Below are positions 39,401 to 52,000 of a stretch of DNA of 64,000 nucleotides, one piece after another; the first letter of the stretch is position 1; every line of letters starts with the position of its first letter. The translations under genes and the position numbers were made by a program. This DNA is from Phytoseiulus persimilis. Its lineage: Eukaryota > Arthropoda > Arachnida > Mesostigmata > Phytoseiidae. The notes under the pieces are model-generated. The model did no database searches and was not told the origin of the DNA. It saw only the letters and a list, made by a program, of their open reading frames with translations. The DNA is taken from NCBI GenBank assembly GCA_037576195.1, contig CM075104.1, positions 22,894,211 through 22,958,210 on the forward strand. Reading direction: 5' to 3'.

Positions 39401-42400
39401 CATTTTCTTTTTCTTGGGGCACTTCGTCTGACAGACGCACTGAGCTTCGTTAGTTTCAAGGACTATGCACTCTTTCCATCGGCCGCAATCCTTGCCTTCA
39501 CACGGATCGTCCGCTGGAAACGAAACGGTGGCAAATGAATTGAGAACATGGAGCCGGGAGTCGCCCGTTTCTGAAGATCCTTCCCTCGCCCCGTCCTTTC
39601 GGGCTGAAAGTATCCAGTCCACAGATGACCACCCTCCCCGACAGCTTTCAATAGACTCGGTCTACGTCCGGAACAAGGACGCTCGTTCTCCAGGAAACCC
39701 CACGACGAAATCTCCGAAGCCCGAAGAGACTCCAACTTCTCAAAACGTACTGTATGAGCCGAGAACTTGATTATCTTTTTTCCATTAGAAAAGAATTGAC
39801 CCGCCGACGGCTTCCAAACGTCATCGGCGAGCTTGGAAGGAATTGCTTGCCACCCGTCGTCAACCACATCAAACGGGAGAATGACGATCGCAGCGAGAGA
39901 CGTCTCGCTTGATAATCAAAGGAACTCTACCTAGCTGTCAAAGTCAGGTGACACCCGCGAATCAACAAAAGAACGAACAGCGTCGCAGTCCAAGACCCCC
40001 CCCCCCCCCCCTTCGCCGCGGACCACTGAATCACGATCCGAGGCCACCGCGAAATGAGTCTTGGCTGATTCGGAAAATTCCAGGAAATATTACGAAGTTT
40101 CTTCTATCGGAACGCCGAGGGGACGCCAACCACAGGTATTGTTTGGTTTCACTTTGGTAATCCCACGTTTCCCGGCGCGAGTCCCGACTCGGGCTGGATT
40201 CTGAACGATCTGAATGATCAGAGACCAAAATTATCCGAAGGCGGCTCGTCGGGTTCAGATTCCGAATTCCAGGTACTTCTGGCTGCTCAACAAATTCGAT
40301 AATTTATGCTGTAATCACCTTGTGCAGACGCCTCATCTTCGTCGGCCTGCTCTTCAAGCTCGTTCGGGAAATCTTTGGACATTTCCTCTTGGTTGTCTTC
40401 ATCACTGCGTTCCCCGTTTCGGTAGTGTCGCGACTGCAAAGAAGGAACAGGATTGATTAGGTCAACGTGCCCTCAGCAAACGAGCTCCCGCGAAAACGAA
40501 TGAGCAAACCGGGGTTGACAGGACGACTTGATATGCACCTCCGGAGCACACGGGTTTCGCTGTAATATTCCCGCGAGCGCTCTGAGTTTTACTTCTTCCG
40601 CAGCCCTCCTCCAGTTTCGCACTCTCTGAGCGCTCATTCTTTCTTTGTTTTATGAGCTAAATACAAATAACGGGCGTTATCTGCTCCCGACGCTGCTTTC
40701 TACTCCTTGGCTCCGTTCAGTGAAGTTTATACTTGCTCCGTGCCGAGCGGCCCATCGTAAAGCCGCCGCCGCCTCGGCCTCACTCACTGGCACGGTCGGT
40801 CGGTCGGCCGACCGGCCGCCGACTTCCATATCCCCGTAGGAGCCCCCTCCTTCCCTCTCCCCCTCCTTCCCACAGAGGTTTTCCCCAAGGCGGATACCAT
40901 AAAGTGACGCCTGCTGCCAAGCAGCGATCTTGCGGCAACACCCCACTTCTCGCTCGGTTCGGGGCCCCTGCAACGGCCCCTGTTCAGAGCCCGAACTCGT
41001 CCTACCCGGTTCATGTACGGGCATGTTCCGCTATGTGATCTTCATCGCAGGTGAGTTCCATCTGTTCTTCGCAGAGCGCGTGGCTCCGCACGTCGCTCAG
41101 CCTCCCCGATGGCAACAGTCGGACCATTCCAACTCATGGGCCTAGATGATAACCGCGAGAGCGTAGCCTCTGTCGGCCTATTCTGAAATCCGGAAATCCC
41201 CGAACCGCCAGAGATCGCAAGGACCGGTTGGGGTAGAAGTCGCACCCGGGAGGAACAGAGCAGAGGGAAGAAGAACTTAGGAGTGGAAGGGAAAAAGCGT
41301 CCCATGAACCAAAGGGGATTTTATCTTTCTCACTGCCTCTCCGTGTTTGGCTCGCTGACTAGAGGGCTGCTGCTGCCGAGCTCAACGGTGAGTTCAACGC
41401 CGAGTCCAACGAAGAGTCCAAAAGCCGCTCGACGTGCTCCGAATCAGAGCCTGACAGACGGCGCATGGACCAGCGCGCAGAGAAACGGACGGACAGACGG
41501 AAAAATCCAAGACGGACCAAGAATCAGGGAACAGCATCTGCTGCCCAACGCCGAAGCCTGGAAAAACCGTGTCCATTGACTCTCCTCATTTTCGAGCCTG
41601 CGCGCTCCCCGCGTGATCATCTGCGCAACTCAGGTTCCAGGACATGAAGGATGCCCGCCTGTGGTCGCTCCCGAGAGGGAGTGGCTCCGAGCCCAGTGGG
41701 AACGGCAACAGGGTCTTGGTGATGCCCTCGGTCGGAGGTCCCACAGCCTCCTGTTCACAAGGTTCCGAGTAGAGTGAACACTAACCACTCCATAGAGCCT
41801 GGCGCTGAACGTGGGAACGTTCTGCGGTTATTGGGAATGGGAATTTCCCCCCGAATGTACCCAGACACTGCCGACGCGAAATATGGAATGATCGCTCGTG
41901 ATCCTGACCGTGTGAACTTTGCAGTGGGATCATGGCACCGAAAACCACGAACCTGCACTGCGACATAACATCAACATCGTCGTGTAGACGGTGATCTCAT
42001 ATTCGCTCCGTCTCTTCTTTCAGTTCGCTTCACACAGGAAGGGTTCGTTGGCTGCTCGCTTCGTAGAAAAGCTCTTCATAAATGTCAGCGACCCGTTCGT
42101 CGGCGACCAGGAAAGAAGCCACCGCTGTCTGCTCGGCCGCCCGTGAGGCGGATGAAGAAGACGCGAGAGTGAGCCAACCAGGAGAGTCCTGCTCGCGAGG
42201 TGCAGGAGTGCGAACGAAAGCAAAATACCGATTCAACTTTTCCGCGTCCAGGCCTACGGTGGAACTTTCAGGAGAAAGCGAGATAGGTACATTCGTGTTG
42301 TTGAAAACCAACCACAAAAGCGGGTGAAGCCAAAACATTCGTCGGTTCGTTCGTTTGAGGGTGGTTCGCGGGTCGCCCTGCTCGCGGGGTGGGGTGAACA

Positions 42401-43042
42401 TGGAAGCTAACGCGCCTCGGTGCCAGATGGGAATTCTCTTCGCGCACCGCGGAAAGAAATTACTCGATCAGAGAAATGAGCGTCAGGAACGCAACCCCGC
42501 AGCGGAATGTTGTGCGCAGATGAGAGGCGTCGGCGGACCTCGACGCAACTCGAGGAGAACTGGGGAACCGAGAGACGGGAATAGCTGTTACAGAGACGTT
42601 AGGATCGGTGAAGGGAGGAGAGGAACATTATTGGAGCCCTCCCTGATGGTTTAGTCACCGCCAGGTCGGTACGGGATGGCTAACGGCATCCATTGAGAAT
42701 TCAACTCGTCGCCGCCGCTGCTCAACCAAACCACAAAGCTCCACTGGGATGTCGAGAATTTCGCTCGCTGCCCCTCCTCCGGTCGATTTCCTTCGAAAAC
42801 GAGGCACGAGTTTCGGAGAACTCTGAGCCCTGATGTTCGTTCACCCTGCGTCCCTCCGATCCCCGTGCTGTACTCGAGCACGAAACTATCTCGAGCGGAG
42901 GCCCCTCTCACGGCTCAAGATCTCCTACTTCTTGAGCTGCCATCTCAGGAGTATCAGGCCGGTCTCGAATACTCACTCTTGCGCTGACGGCGACTGTTCC
43001 CAAGAGCAGGAGAACGAGGAGTGAAGATAGACGCCACCTCAT
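33401..43042 (-). CDS. follistatin-related protein 5-like (FSTL4/5 family), complete, 12 coding exons
   Basis: Exons, 5' to 3': 43042-42977, 40433-40319, 39513-39169, 39047-38904, 38759-38544, 37506-37340, 37189-37072, 36972-36682, 36567-36308, 35469-35103, 34125-33898, 33765-33401. All junctions are GT-AG, most donors are GTGAGT, and the total of 2682 nt stays in frame: 893 residues plus TAA. Exon 1 is a signal peptide (LLVLLLLGTVAVSA). Exon 2 is acidic. Residues 65-132 form a follistatin/Kazal domain with ten cysteines, followed by a Lys-rich stretch and a six-Thr run. EF-hand loops lie at 237-248 and 275-286. Ig domain 1 has C323, W335 and C373; Ig domain 2 has C414, W426 and DTGAYMC ending at C464. 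The rest matches the C-terminal FSTL4/5 region thought to fold as a propeller (YVYVSQPTKGRVLV, LDQLWVLCW, HVSPD). Human FSTL5 is about 847 residues, so length agrees. Family members are secreted glycoproteins, in vertebrates mainly neural; the ligand is not established. Extra alternative exons in the 2.5-kb first intron cannot be excluded. Confidence 0.95.
36019..36037. repeat. (ACG)n trinucleotide run
   Basis: About six ACG units inside the 838-bp intron between exons 9 and 10 of the follistatin-related gene. It is non-coding in the gene model. Confidence 0.7.
39996..40011. repeat. poly-C run (16 C) in intron 2 of the follistatin-related gene
   Basis: Sixteen consecutive C on the plus strand. 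Simple repeat inside the intron between exons 2 and 3. Run length may be imprecise because homopolymers are prone to sequencing error. Confidence 0.85.
42977..43042 (-). other. signal-peptide exon of the follistatin-related gene, with a 5' UTR splice site
   Basis: The ATG at 43042-43040 is preceded by a pyrimidine-rich tract and CAG ending at 43044, so the exon starts one base before the ATG. At least one upstream non-coding exon is therefore predicted beyond 43.05 kb, and the promoter is not next to the ATG. The exon encodes 22 residues and ends in phase 0 at the donor GTGAGT (42976-42971). Confidence 0.7.
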
Positions 43043-43044
43043 TC

Positions 43045-46000
43045 TGGAATGAAGAAAAAATTCGGAGTTACGCGTGTTGTCTCGTCCATCAGTTCACGGT
43101 GATCGACATCAGAGCTTTGGAGTTCCCCGAATGAAAACGCTCGCATTGATGCGAAAAGATTGATACGCGCGAGAAAAGTCCCTCTGTTATGAAAACGAGT
43201 TCTCGATACCGTCGACGAGCTCAAAGTTGTCACGCGGTACGAGCTCGGCTCGAGATGCTCGTCGAAGTTTCATACGGACGGGCGTAGACCGGAGCCAAGG
43301 AGGTTGTTTATACCAATTCCCCCATCCGGCTTTTCTTGTGGTTCATCAATCTTCGTCAAAATTTGCCTATTTCCTAAGAGTTGTGTTCCGAGACGGGGCC
43401 GCGTACAACCTCCCGTCTCGCTTTCTTTCTCGTGCGTTTGAAACAACATCAGCACAGCGCGTTGCTACAACGCGTTTCGGATCGTCCTCGTAGCAGGCGA
43501 GCAACCTGGAAGTTATTTCGAGGAGCCCCTGAATCTCCAGCGAGAAAGACTTCGTCCTGAAGATGCTTCTTGGCGAAGCTCATTCGCGAGAACTGAACTC
43601 GCCGAAATGAGAGCATTTCCGCGATTCCTTGAGCCTGTTCTCCGAGTAGTTGCGTCATCAGTCCCTCCCCTGACCTAACACCCTCGAAATAATGGAGCGG
43701 GGCGGCTCGACACTTGCGGGCACATCTTTCCGTCGTGATCGCCCTGGATAATCCTGACTCGCGGTAGATCGCCACGAATGGAGCGGCAGTCCGTCAGGCC
43801 CAGACAAAAATGTGCTGATCGGTGACCTGGACGAACCAGAGATGTAATAGAAAGAGGAAGGGGTTGTTCATTGTTTCACCCGGCGCTCCACGACGGGTGA
43901 AACTCCTCTCCGGCGGGAGCCTTTGCGTCTCGTTCTTCGTCTTTTTGCTCAGAGTCCGATCGACAAGTCGACAAAAAACGACCTCTCTGCTTCCCTCTCT
44001 CCGGCCACCGCCGTGCCCTTATGGCCTCGCTTTTTTGCTTTCCTGCTCAGCTTCCTGAATCATCAGAGATCCAACAGGGAGAAACTCGGTCCTGCTCAGA
44101 GAACGAGCCAAGGAACTCGGCCGCGGCTCATCAGTGGAGACCGGCAGAGTTTGTTTAGCTTCAATCTAGTTATTCAGCTCGATGTTTGCGCGAAGCGGAT
44201 TCATTTGTTCGCCAGCGAAGTTAGCCGGGATAGTTCTGACACCAATTCATCATCGTCAACTGCACAAGAGCGCTCATGGGGCTGCGGGGAGAACGAGAGA
44301 GAACGTGTAACGATCAAACGGCCGATTATCGTTTCTAGAAAACGATGTCGTCTGTCTGGATGTTTTTTGAATCACCTGGGAGAGGGAACTGAAACAAGCT
44401 GAGAGTGGGCTGTTGCTCATGATCCTCTCGACGGTGAGAGAGCTGGTTCAACAATGGATTGCCATTCCCGGGGTGGCGTTCTCCGATCTATCCCATCAAT
44501 GCTTCCTTCAGCGAGAACGGACGAGTCCTCCTCTTTCGATTGATAAAAAAGACACCAGAGATGAAGCTGATCTCCTTTTGCTTTCAGCTCCCAAGGAGAA
44601 CGAAACGAGGTTTGTTCGCCGCTCTTCCGCCGTTTCCCATTCTCCCCGACGACAACCACCCCTCCCCCCTCTCAACCGCCAACGCTTCCCGTTTGTCAAA
44701 GACCGCCGTCCGAGCCACTACAGTGTTTTCTTTGAGTTTTCCTCGTAGGGCTTTTATTTCCCGCTCGCCTCTCCTTCTCCGGCTACTGCTCCCATCATCG
44801 TTCCCAGACTACACTCGAATCGAGCTGAAATCGTTCGAGTCTCTCGCAGAGAGACTTTAGTATTCCGGAGCGAATCCGGAAATACCTGCCTAGGAGATCC
44901 TCCTGAGTCCCTCGAAAGTTGCGCGACCGTTCTGCTTTCCTCCGATGCACAAACAACCACGCAAATGGAGCTCGCAGCTGAAGCGTCAATACGGGATGAG
45001 CCGAACCGAGAACTGGCTTTGATGCACGGGATGCACGGCTCGCACGAGATGAGGTGGGGGGGGGCGCTGATGCAAAGGTCTCCTGAAGATTGCCGAGACG
45101 ACGCAAAGCCCCGCCGCTGGAGAACGAACAACGGGAGCATGAATAAATGAAGCTGCAGTCCTGCCATCAGGCGTCAGGAGCGGAGAGTAGGCGGCTCGCA
45201 GGAAGAAAGAAAGGGCGGCTGAGACTTGAGATGAGTGCGGCAAGGTGTGATACCTGTTCATTCGCGGTGCCTTGGGCCATCATCCTTCAGAGAAGTCGGG
45301 CTCTCTCAAGCGAGAAGCAAAACTCGTGTTGCGAGCCCCCGCCATCCTGGAGGCTGCCAGCATCTTGTTAAACTCGGCGTTTAGCAATCGTTGCCAGCAA
45401 TTAAACGACGTGGAAACAGCCATTCCCGCTCATGGTAGAGTGCCGAGGAACCTCCCACGAACTCGCAACGTGAGACTCTGGCAGCAGTCCGAATGCCAAC
45501 GAGGAACGTAAGCGACTTGCGAAGAGGCCCCGAGAACGTGAGGGAACTTCAAGGCACTTCAGAGAGAGAGCGAGAGCACTTCAGACTGTGCCGGAGGATC
45601 CTGTCGCCTTCCTGGAGAGCGGGGGGAGATGCCCCGGGATGCTCCCTGAGAGGGCTCCAGAGTGTACTGCGACGCTTGTTCTTCACCCACAGCTCATCGC
45701 GATGGGAAGTGACGGCGAGTTTGATGAATGAAACCATTTACTCGACATGCCTTCCCGCCGGACATAACATATGGCCTGTTGGCTGACTCCTCCACACATA
45801 CGGGGTCCGGTATCGCACGGGCTTCGGGGCCAACAGCTCACCCCACCAGCGTATCAACCCAGCTCGTCGAGAGCGTCCAAAGACCCGAAGCAGCTACTAA
45901 AGAGAAAGATCTATGAGTCTGAGCTCCGCTTCACTTAAGGCAAGCCGGGTCTCGACCCCAAGGGCAGGCCCACCTCGGCTACCAACCGCCCTTCGCGATG

Positions 46001-49000
46001 TAGGTACGCGCCAATTTGAGTCGCGAGATTGATGTGATGACGACGCCGTCACTGCCGCGGAGTCTTTCATCAAAGACGCCCGAGTCAACAACAAACCAAC
46101 CCAATTGGGTCCTGCCACCTTTGTTCGGCCCCACTCCTGATAAGTGATCCGCGCGGCCGCCCCGTTCCCTGTGCACGAAGTCGGATGAAAAGGACTCGGA
46201 GGCGACAGGTCGCCCGAGTCGATCAAAAGACCTCCACGTAAGATGATGACGGAGGAAATCGTCGGAGGGTGATTCCTATCGGAGGAGAGAACATCGCGCT
46301 GTTTCCGCGTCGCTCTCCCTCGCCGTACCGATTCATTTCGTTCGTTCAATCATCGATTCGCTCTCTCTGTCATTTATTCAGCAATCGGCGTAGTTAGCGG
46401 ATTGAACGAACGTCCCGAACTTCGCCGTTGCCGAGTACGTCATCAAACGGCCGGTGAATCGTGAACGAATGGAACTCGCCGGGGTTGAGGAGAATAAGAA
46501 AGGTCGGAGGAAGCGACGGAAGAGACTAATGAGACTAACAGAGACAGAAGGAAAGAGAACTTCAATTCATTAGAGACGAGTCGATGTATTCGTCGTGAGC
46601 GTTGAGGAGCCACTGCTTATGGTGGGAGGGAAAGAGGCTGAGCAGAAACTTCCTCTCCTAATGAGTGAATGTGAAGTGCCTCCGTGAATGGGGTGAGTTA
46701 AGATCATTCCCTGAGACTCTCTGCATCCAACCTAATGGAGGGCAGTGAGTGGGTATTGATTGCGAATCGCGAGATTTCTTCTCGAAAGTATTATCGTGTC
46801 GTATTTCGAAATTATTCCGCGGATTCCTGGAATGAATCGGTCCGGCCGTTCGGTACTCGAGACCCATCTCGAATCATAGCGGAAAAAGCACAGAGCTTAT
46901 CGTATCGATGTACCGCAGCCATTTCACTGAATCCTCCCTCCAGTGAGAGGCTGACAATTTCATTCGGTCGACGTCCTCCGACAATCCTCCCCCTCCCCTC
47001 CTGTTCAATCATTAGAGTAGGTAGACAAGGTCACAGATCTGCGGATCCATTCGTGAATTCCGAAAAACGAAGAGGGACTTGGATATGAACCAGACAGGAC
47101 TCGGAATCCGCGGACGAGCTTGAAACCCCGGATGTCATAATTCATTACCAGGAACTCCAATGCGAGCTGCTTGGAGGTGTTGGCCACGTGCACATCGGAT
47201 CGCTTCGGCTTGCGCGAATGGCCCAACAAGGGGGAATGGTCACCGGAAGGCGCCGGGACCAACTCCAACCGAGGTCGGCGACATTCTGAGCGACTGACAT
47301 CGCGACCGCTGACGTGGCTTCCGTGCGAACTAATCATATTAGTTTATTGTACGCTGAAAAGCAAGCCAGGAGCGTAGACAATCGTATTACATCCTGCAGC
47401 CTGTGCCTAATACGTCGTCCGTATTTGAGCCCTCATTCACGTTACCTCGTTCCGCTGGAAGCCACTCGTCCAACCTACTGCTCTGGGACAGTGGATACAT
47501 TCCCTCTGACATGGCGGCCTGGTGGCTGTCATGTGACAGGGAAACATAAACAGCTCCCGTATCGGTTTCGGATACTTGTGACGCTGTTATTGAATCTCAT
47601 TATTGTGTAACGTGCGTTGGGCTCGCGTTCGCGGGGGTCTGGGAGAGGTAACCCTCGTTCAGAGAGGGTCACTTTGGGTTAGAGCCTCTCGCGAACAACG
47701 TGCCAATGGGCTCTGTTAGATCTATCGACCCAGCGTCTGAACCGAGTTTGCCGTCTCTCAAGGGATGCTTTTGGAAACCGCTCGGAATTCGCGTGAGGAA
47801 ACGCATCAGAGCCGACCTGTTGGCGTCGGGTTTGGCTTGACCCTCTTTGTTCCCTGAAATTTGCTTCGCCCCCCGCCTACGAAGTTCCGCACGGAATGGA
47901 AGAAGAGTGGCAAGCAAATAAGCGACGCCGCAACCCTAGTTTTGGCGGCAACAGATTCCTTTGAACGGGGAACGAATCAACGTTCGCTGGCCAGCCGCTC
48001 GGCCGACCGAGCGCATCTTCCCACCGACGGCTGTCCCTGTCTCCGGGCCGCGGCGGAGCTCCCTCCATTCTCCCCGAAGGAAAAACTGGCGGAACGGGAA
48101 GCGCCCCGGATCAGGTCCACCGTCAGTTTCCGCGCTATGGCGGACTGGCTCGCTCATCAGTATAATGAATTGCAATTTATATTAAGCAAGTGGGGGTGTA
48201 GGGGCTGTGTGCGGGACGCCGCTTGTGGCTGCTCCGTGCGGTTGGCTATGCTCCCTGGGCATCTGGTGTCAGTTTTAGAAGTGGCGCAAGTTCGCATTTC
48301 TCTACCCTCGAGGAGGGAGGTTGACGATTCCATTCCGCAGGAAACGCTATTCCTCGAGAAAAAGTGGTCGAAACAAACAGTGACAAGCGAGAGAAGGACC
48401 GGAGACATTCTTGTCGCACCGTGTCGCCGTTCTGACGCCGGAAGCGGTCGAGGGAGGACGCTGTGTCGGCCCGAGGATGACAAGCAAATGTACAAGAAGA
48501 CATTCTTCACTCCAGTGCTGAAGTGTCAGTCGGACAGTCCGCGAGGGACGGAACAGGCGGGCGGGAGCTTCTCTTTTGAGTCGGTGCTTTTGATTTAAGT
48601 GGGTCGCGAAACCAAGCGGAGAGAACCGATTACTTTTTTCGGCCGCACATTCCTTAATAGAACGTCGTTGAACGATCGTCTTCGACGGAGACGCAGAGGG
48701 AAGGACGTCAAGGAGAATCAGTGTCTAAAATTCGATCCAAATTAAGTCAGAGCTCCTTCCATCTTCCTCCGCTCATCCGCTTCATATTCGTTGATGACGT
48801 GCTGCGGAATCTCTTCTAGTTAGCGTTAACGGAATCATACGGGACCGAGGGTCTGTTGCTCGTGCGTTGGCTTCCCATTTAACGCTCTAATCGCTATTCG
48901 GTTCATTTTTCTCGGCGGACTCCTCGGTCGCCGCTGTTGCTTTCTCCGGATGGGAGCATTAGTAACGCTGTGACATGAACGCTGCCGTTGAGTTGCTCCA

Positions 49001-52000
49001 AACTCTCGTGAACGTACCTAACGACGCGATTCGTTGTGAGTCGTTAGCTGGACACAGTGCTCTCGGAATCAGTAGGCATGATGCGCCGTGAGCAGGTAAG
49101 CCCCGTACGCGCTCGAGATGCACAACGCCCCTCCGAAGGCGCGGGACAAACGTGACCTTCGCTGACTATTCCGCAGTTCCACCGCGCTGGGCCGCTCGGT
49201 CGTACAACGCGTCCATCGAGCGATAAGGTGGTGAGTAGCAGTGAGGGCAGCTCCTGTGACGGAGCCTAATGCACGGAAGATGGCAGCAGTCCGTCCACCT
49301 ACCCATCCGCGTAGCCACGCAGCTACGTTACGTGTCGATCCAGAGGTATCGAGTGTCAAGGAGCGGGTTTCGAGTCTCGCGTGTCGCTGTCGTCGATTGC
49401 TCCGAGCCCTATGTTGCGTTGCGTCTCTCGACCGTCAGCTTTGCGACTTCGCTCCATCGTTTTGAGCGCAAGGGCGCCCCCCCCCCCCCCCCGGCTTCCG
49501 GCTCGTGGTATTCTCGGTCCAGCATTTAGGTCACTCGGACTCATGTCCGGCTGTCCCCGGGAACGGAGAACAAATCCGATATTTGAATTATTGAGCACCA
49601 CATTGAAGGCTGGAGTTTGTTCATTGTCCGCGACGCGAGCTCCACCAACAAGCTCACGGTTCGTTGTAGCTGCTCGGAAGAAGCGTCGTTATCGATCGAT
49701 CCTTTGCTCGTTCGCTCGCTTGTCGGATCGATCGATGGCTTGATTCGGCCGCACGGGATCTTCCCGCCGAGTCGTCGCGAAGGGAAATATAACCATCCTT
49801 TCGTATGGCAGGCAACAGACCGCGAGGGACGCCACACGATTGAAACGGGTGACAGAAGCCTCAACCGACCGCGCAAACTTCCACAAAAGACGAACGACGA
49901 GAAGCCAATAACTCCGATCCGTGCCGCACTGTTCGGTGAAACGAACGCGGACGAAAACATCTCCCACCTCGCGTTGTTTGTTGCGCCTTTGTCTTACCCT
50001 TTGCGCATGACCGACTCCCCTCCACCCCAATATGATAGCAGGTAATATTGTTGATACTTCGTCTCCGTCCTCGAATATCGATCATGGGTTCGCCATCGTC
50101 GTCCCCGCCGGCGACTACCGTTCAGGACCGGATCGAGCTCGTTTTCGACGGGCCACGGAAAAGAACAGACGTTCCGCTGAATGGACGAATCACGCGGTCG
50201 GGCTGCAGGGACACATCGGCCGGCCATGTCATCAGGAAGACCTCTCTTTAATCCGAAGAGGATGATTGAGCGCCGAGGAGAGCCAGGTCCGAAGGGGGCC
50301 CCGGATCGTGGGGACTCGAGAGACGGAACCCAACCTTCAAGATCGGCAAAGAGCACACCAGGAACGAGCGAGAAGACCCAACCATCTCCACAGGGGTAAG
50401 GGAGCACGGGGCCCCTAGCTCTTCGGGGGAGAATCCGAAAAAAGTACCCCTTGCTTCAGAGCACTCTCTATATAGTTTGCGGAGATCTGGTGGTCGTCCA
50501 CACGGCCGGGCGAGCCAGCCTTTCAGAACACTCCTCGACCAACGAGTCTTTGCACGCTATACCTCGCACGCCTTTACAACATTCAACTCGCTGGCAACTC
50601 GGGTGGCAAGCTGTTTGGATAGTGATGATGATGGAAGTAGAGGCCTAGGTGCCATGAGAGCGGGGGGCGGGGCGAAGGTGGTGCGAATCAAGCCTCATAT
50701 GTGTGAGTGCACCGGTGGTTCCCTTTTTCCGAGGCACGCAGATAAAAATAACGGAGTTCAATTTGCACGTCTCCCGTCATGGTTGTCCAAATCAAGAAGT
50801 GCGACTTGCGCGTCTGCTCCCTCGGCGGGCACGATTTCAAACGCCGCTCAACTCGCGATTCATTCTGCCAACTCAGCTACTCCTCAGCATATGTCGCCCG
50901 AATGGCGCCTCCATTCCTGCCAACGGGGCTGATTGATCCGGGAAAAACGCTCTCATCCTGAAACAATGAGCTGCCGCCACATTCTTGAAAGTGAATCTCC
51001 AGGAACATCGTCTCTTGCCAACACATGGGAGAGAACAAGATGGGCGCGGGGGAATCCGCATGCTAATGGAGAAGGTCTCGACGACTGCGTCAATGTTCTT
51101 CTGTCTCTAAGTCGACTCCATTCGAATCATGCTAGAGTTAGGAACCCTCCGGCAATTCTTCGGTCTGAAGGGAACGCCGACCGAGAACTTGAAATCATCC
51201 AGAAGATTTATTTTTCGAATTGGTTCCCGGGCTCGGGCTCTCGGCTCAACGTCAGGCGACAACGGGTCGACGCGAGCGGGCACGAAATGAAAGAGGGTTG
51301 AAGGGTCTGGACGAAGACTTCTCTTTTCCATCCTACCGTTGAAAATTTGCTGCGTAAGCCAGACTAGTCCGTTCTTCGGTCGGCCCTTCGTCTGGCTCCA
51401 AGGAGTATGGTCGCTGCTGCTATGGGTGGCCTGATGGCGACGATGGCCCTTGAAACCAGTTGGTTTCCCGTCGACGGTCGGTCGGTCGGTCTGGCGGGCT
51501 GACGGGCGGAAAATAAAACAGTCCACACCCCGACCCGCTAAGGAAAATAGCTGAGCTCTTTCGCTCAAGAGAAGAGGAATGACAAGCCAACTGAAAAAGC
51601 CGGGTTTGTAAGTTGGCTAGCTGTGTGGCCGATGCTGGTCGGTGGGAGCGAATGGTCGAGACCTCACTCCGCTCAGCCGAGCCGAGAAGGGTAAACCAAG
51701 GCACAGCACACATTACCTCCAGCTGGCGACACGGATGGAACCACCGGCGATGGAGCAATGTCGTCTCTCCTCCACTTCGCCCGCTTGGTTCCGTTTCAGT
51801 GGTGTTTTTTAGCGGCGGCAACAGCGGCGGCGACACTCTGTTCAGGGTCTAGACACCGCCGTACACTCCGTTCGAACGCCGAACATCGGAGAGTCTGCTT
51901 GTTGAAGGTTGGCAAAGGCTTCGATGAGCGAACAGGCTCTTTTGAGTTTCCAGGCGCAAATGCTTTTCACGAGCTGTGCTTCTGTGATTCTCGTGCCCGG

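Noticed and set aside
33450..42900. Numerous open frames on the plus strand and in other minus frames within the follistatin-related gene
   Set aside because: They are antisense or out-of-frame shadows of the exons, or lie in introns. They lack domains and conservation signals.
47861..48598. 245-codon plus-strand open frame
   Set aside because: It begins with TTG, the first ATG leaves about 154 codons, and no motif is recognised. Kept as unexplained, not annotated.
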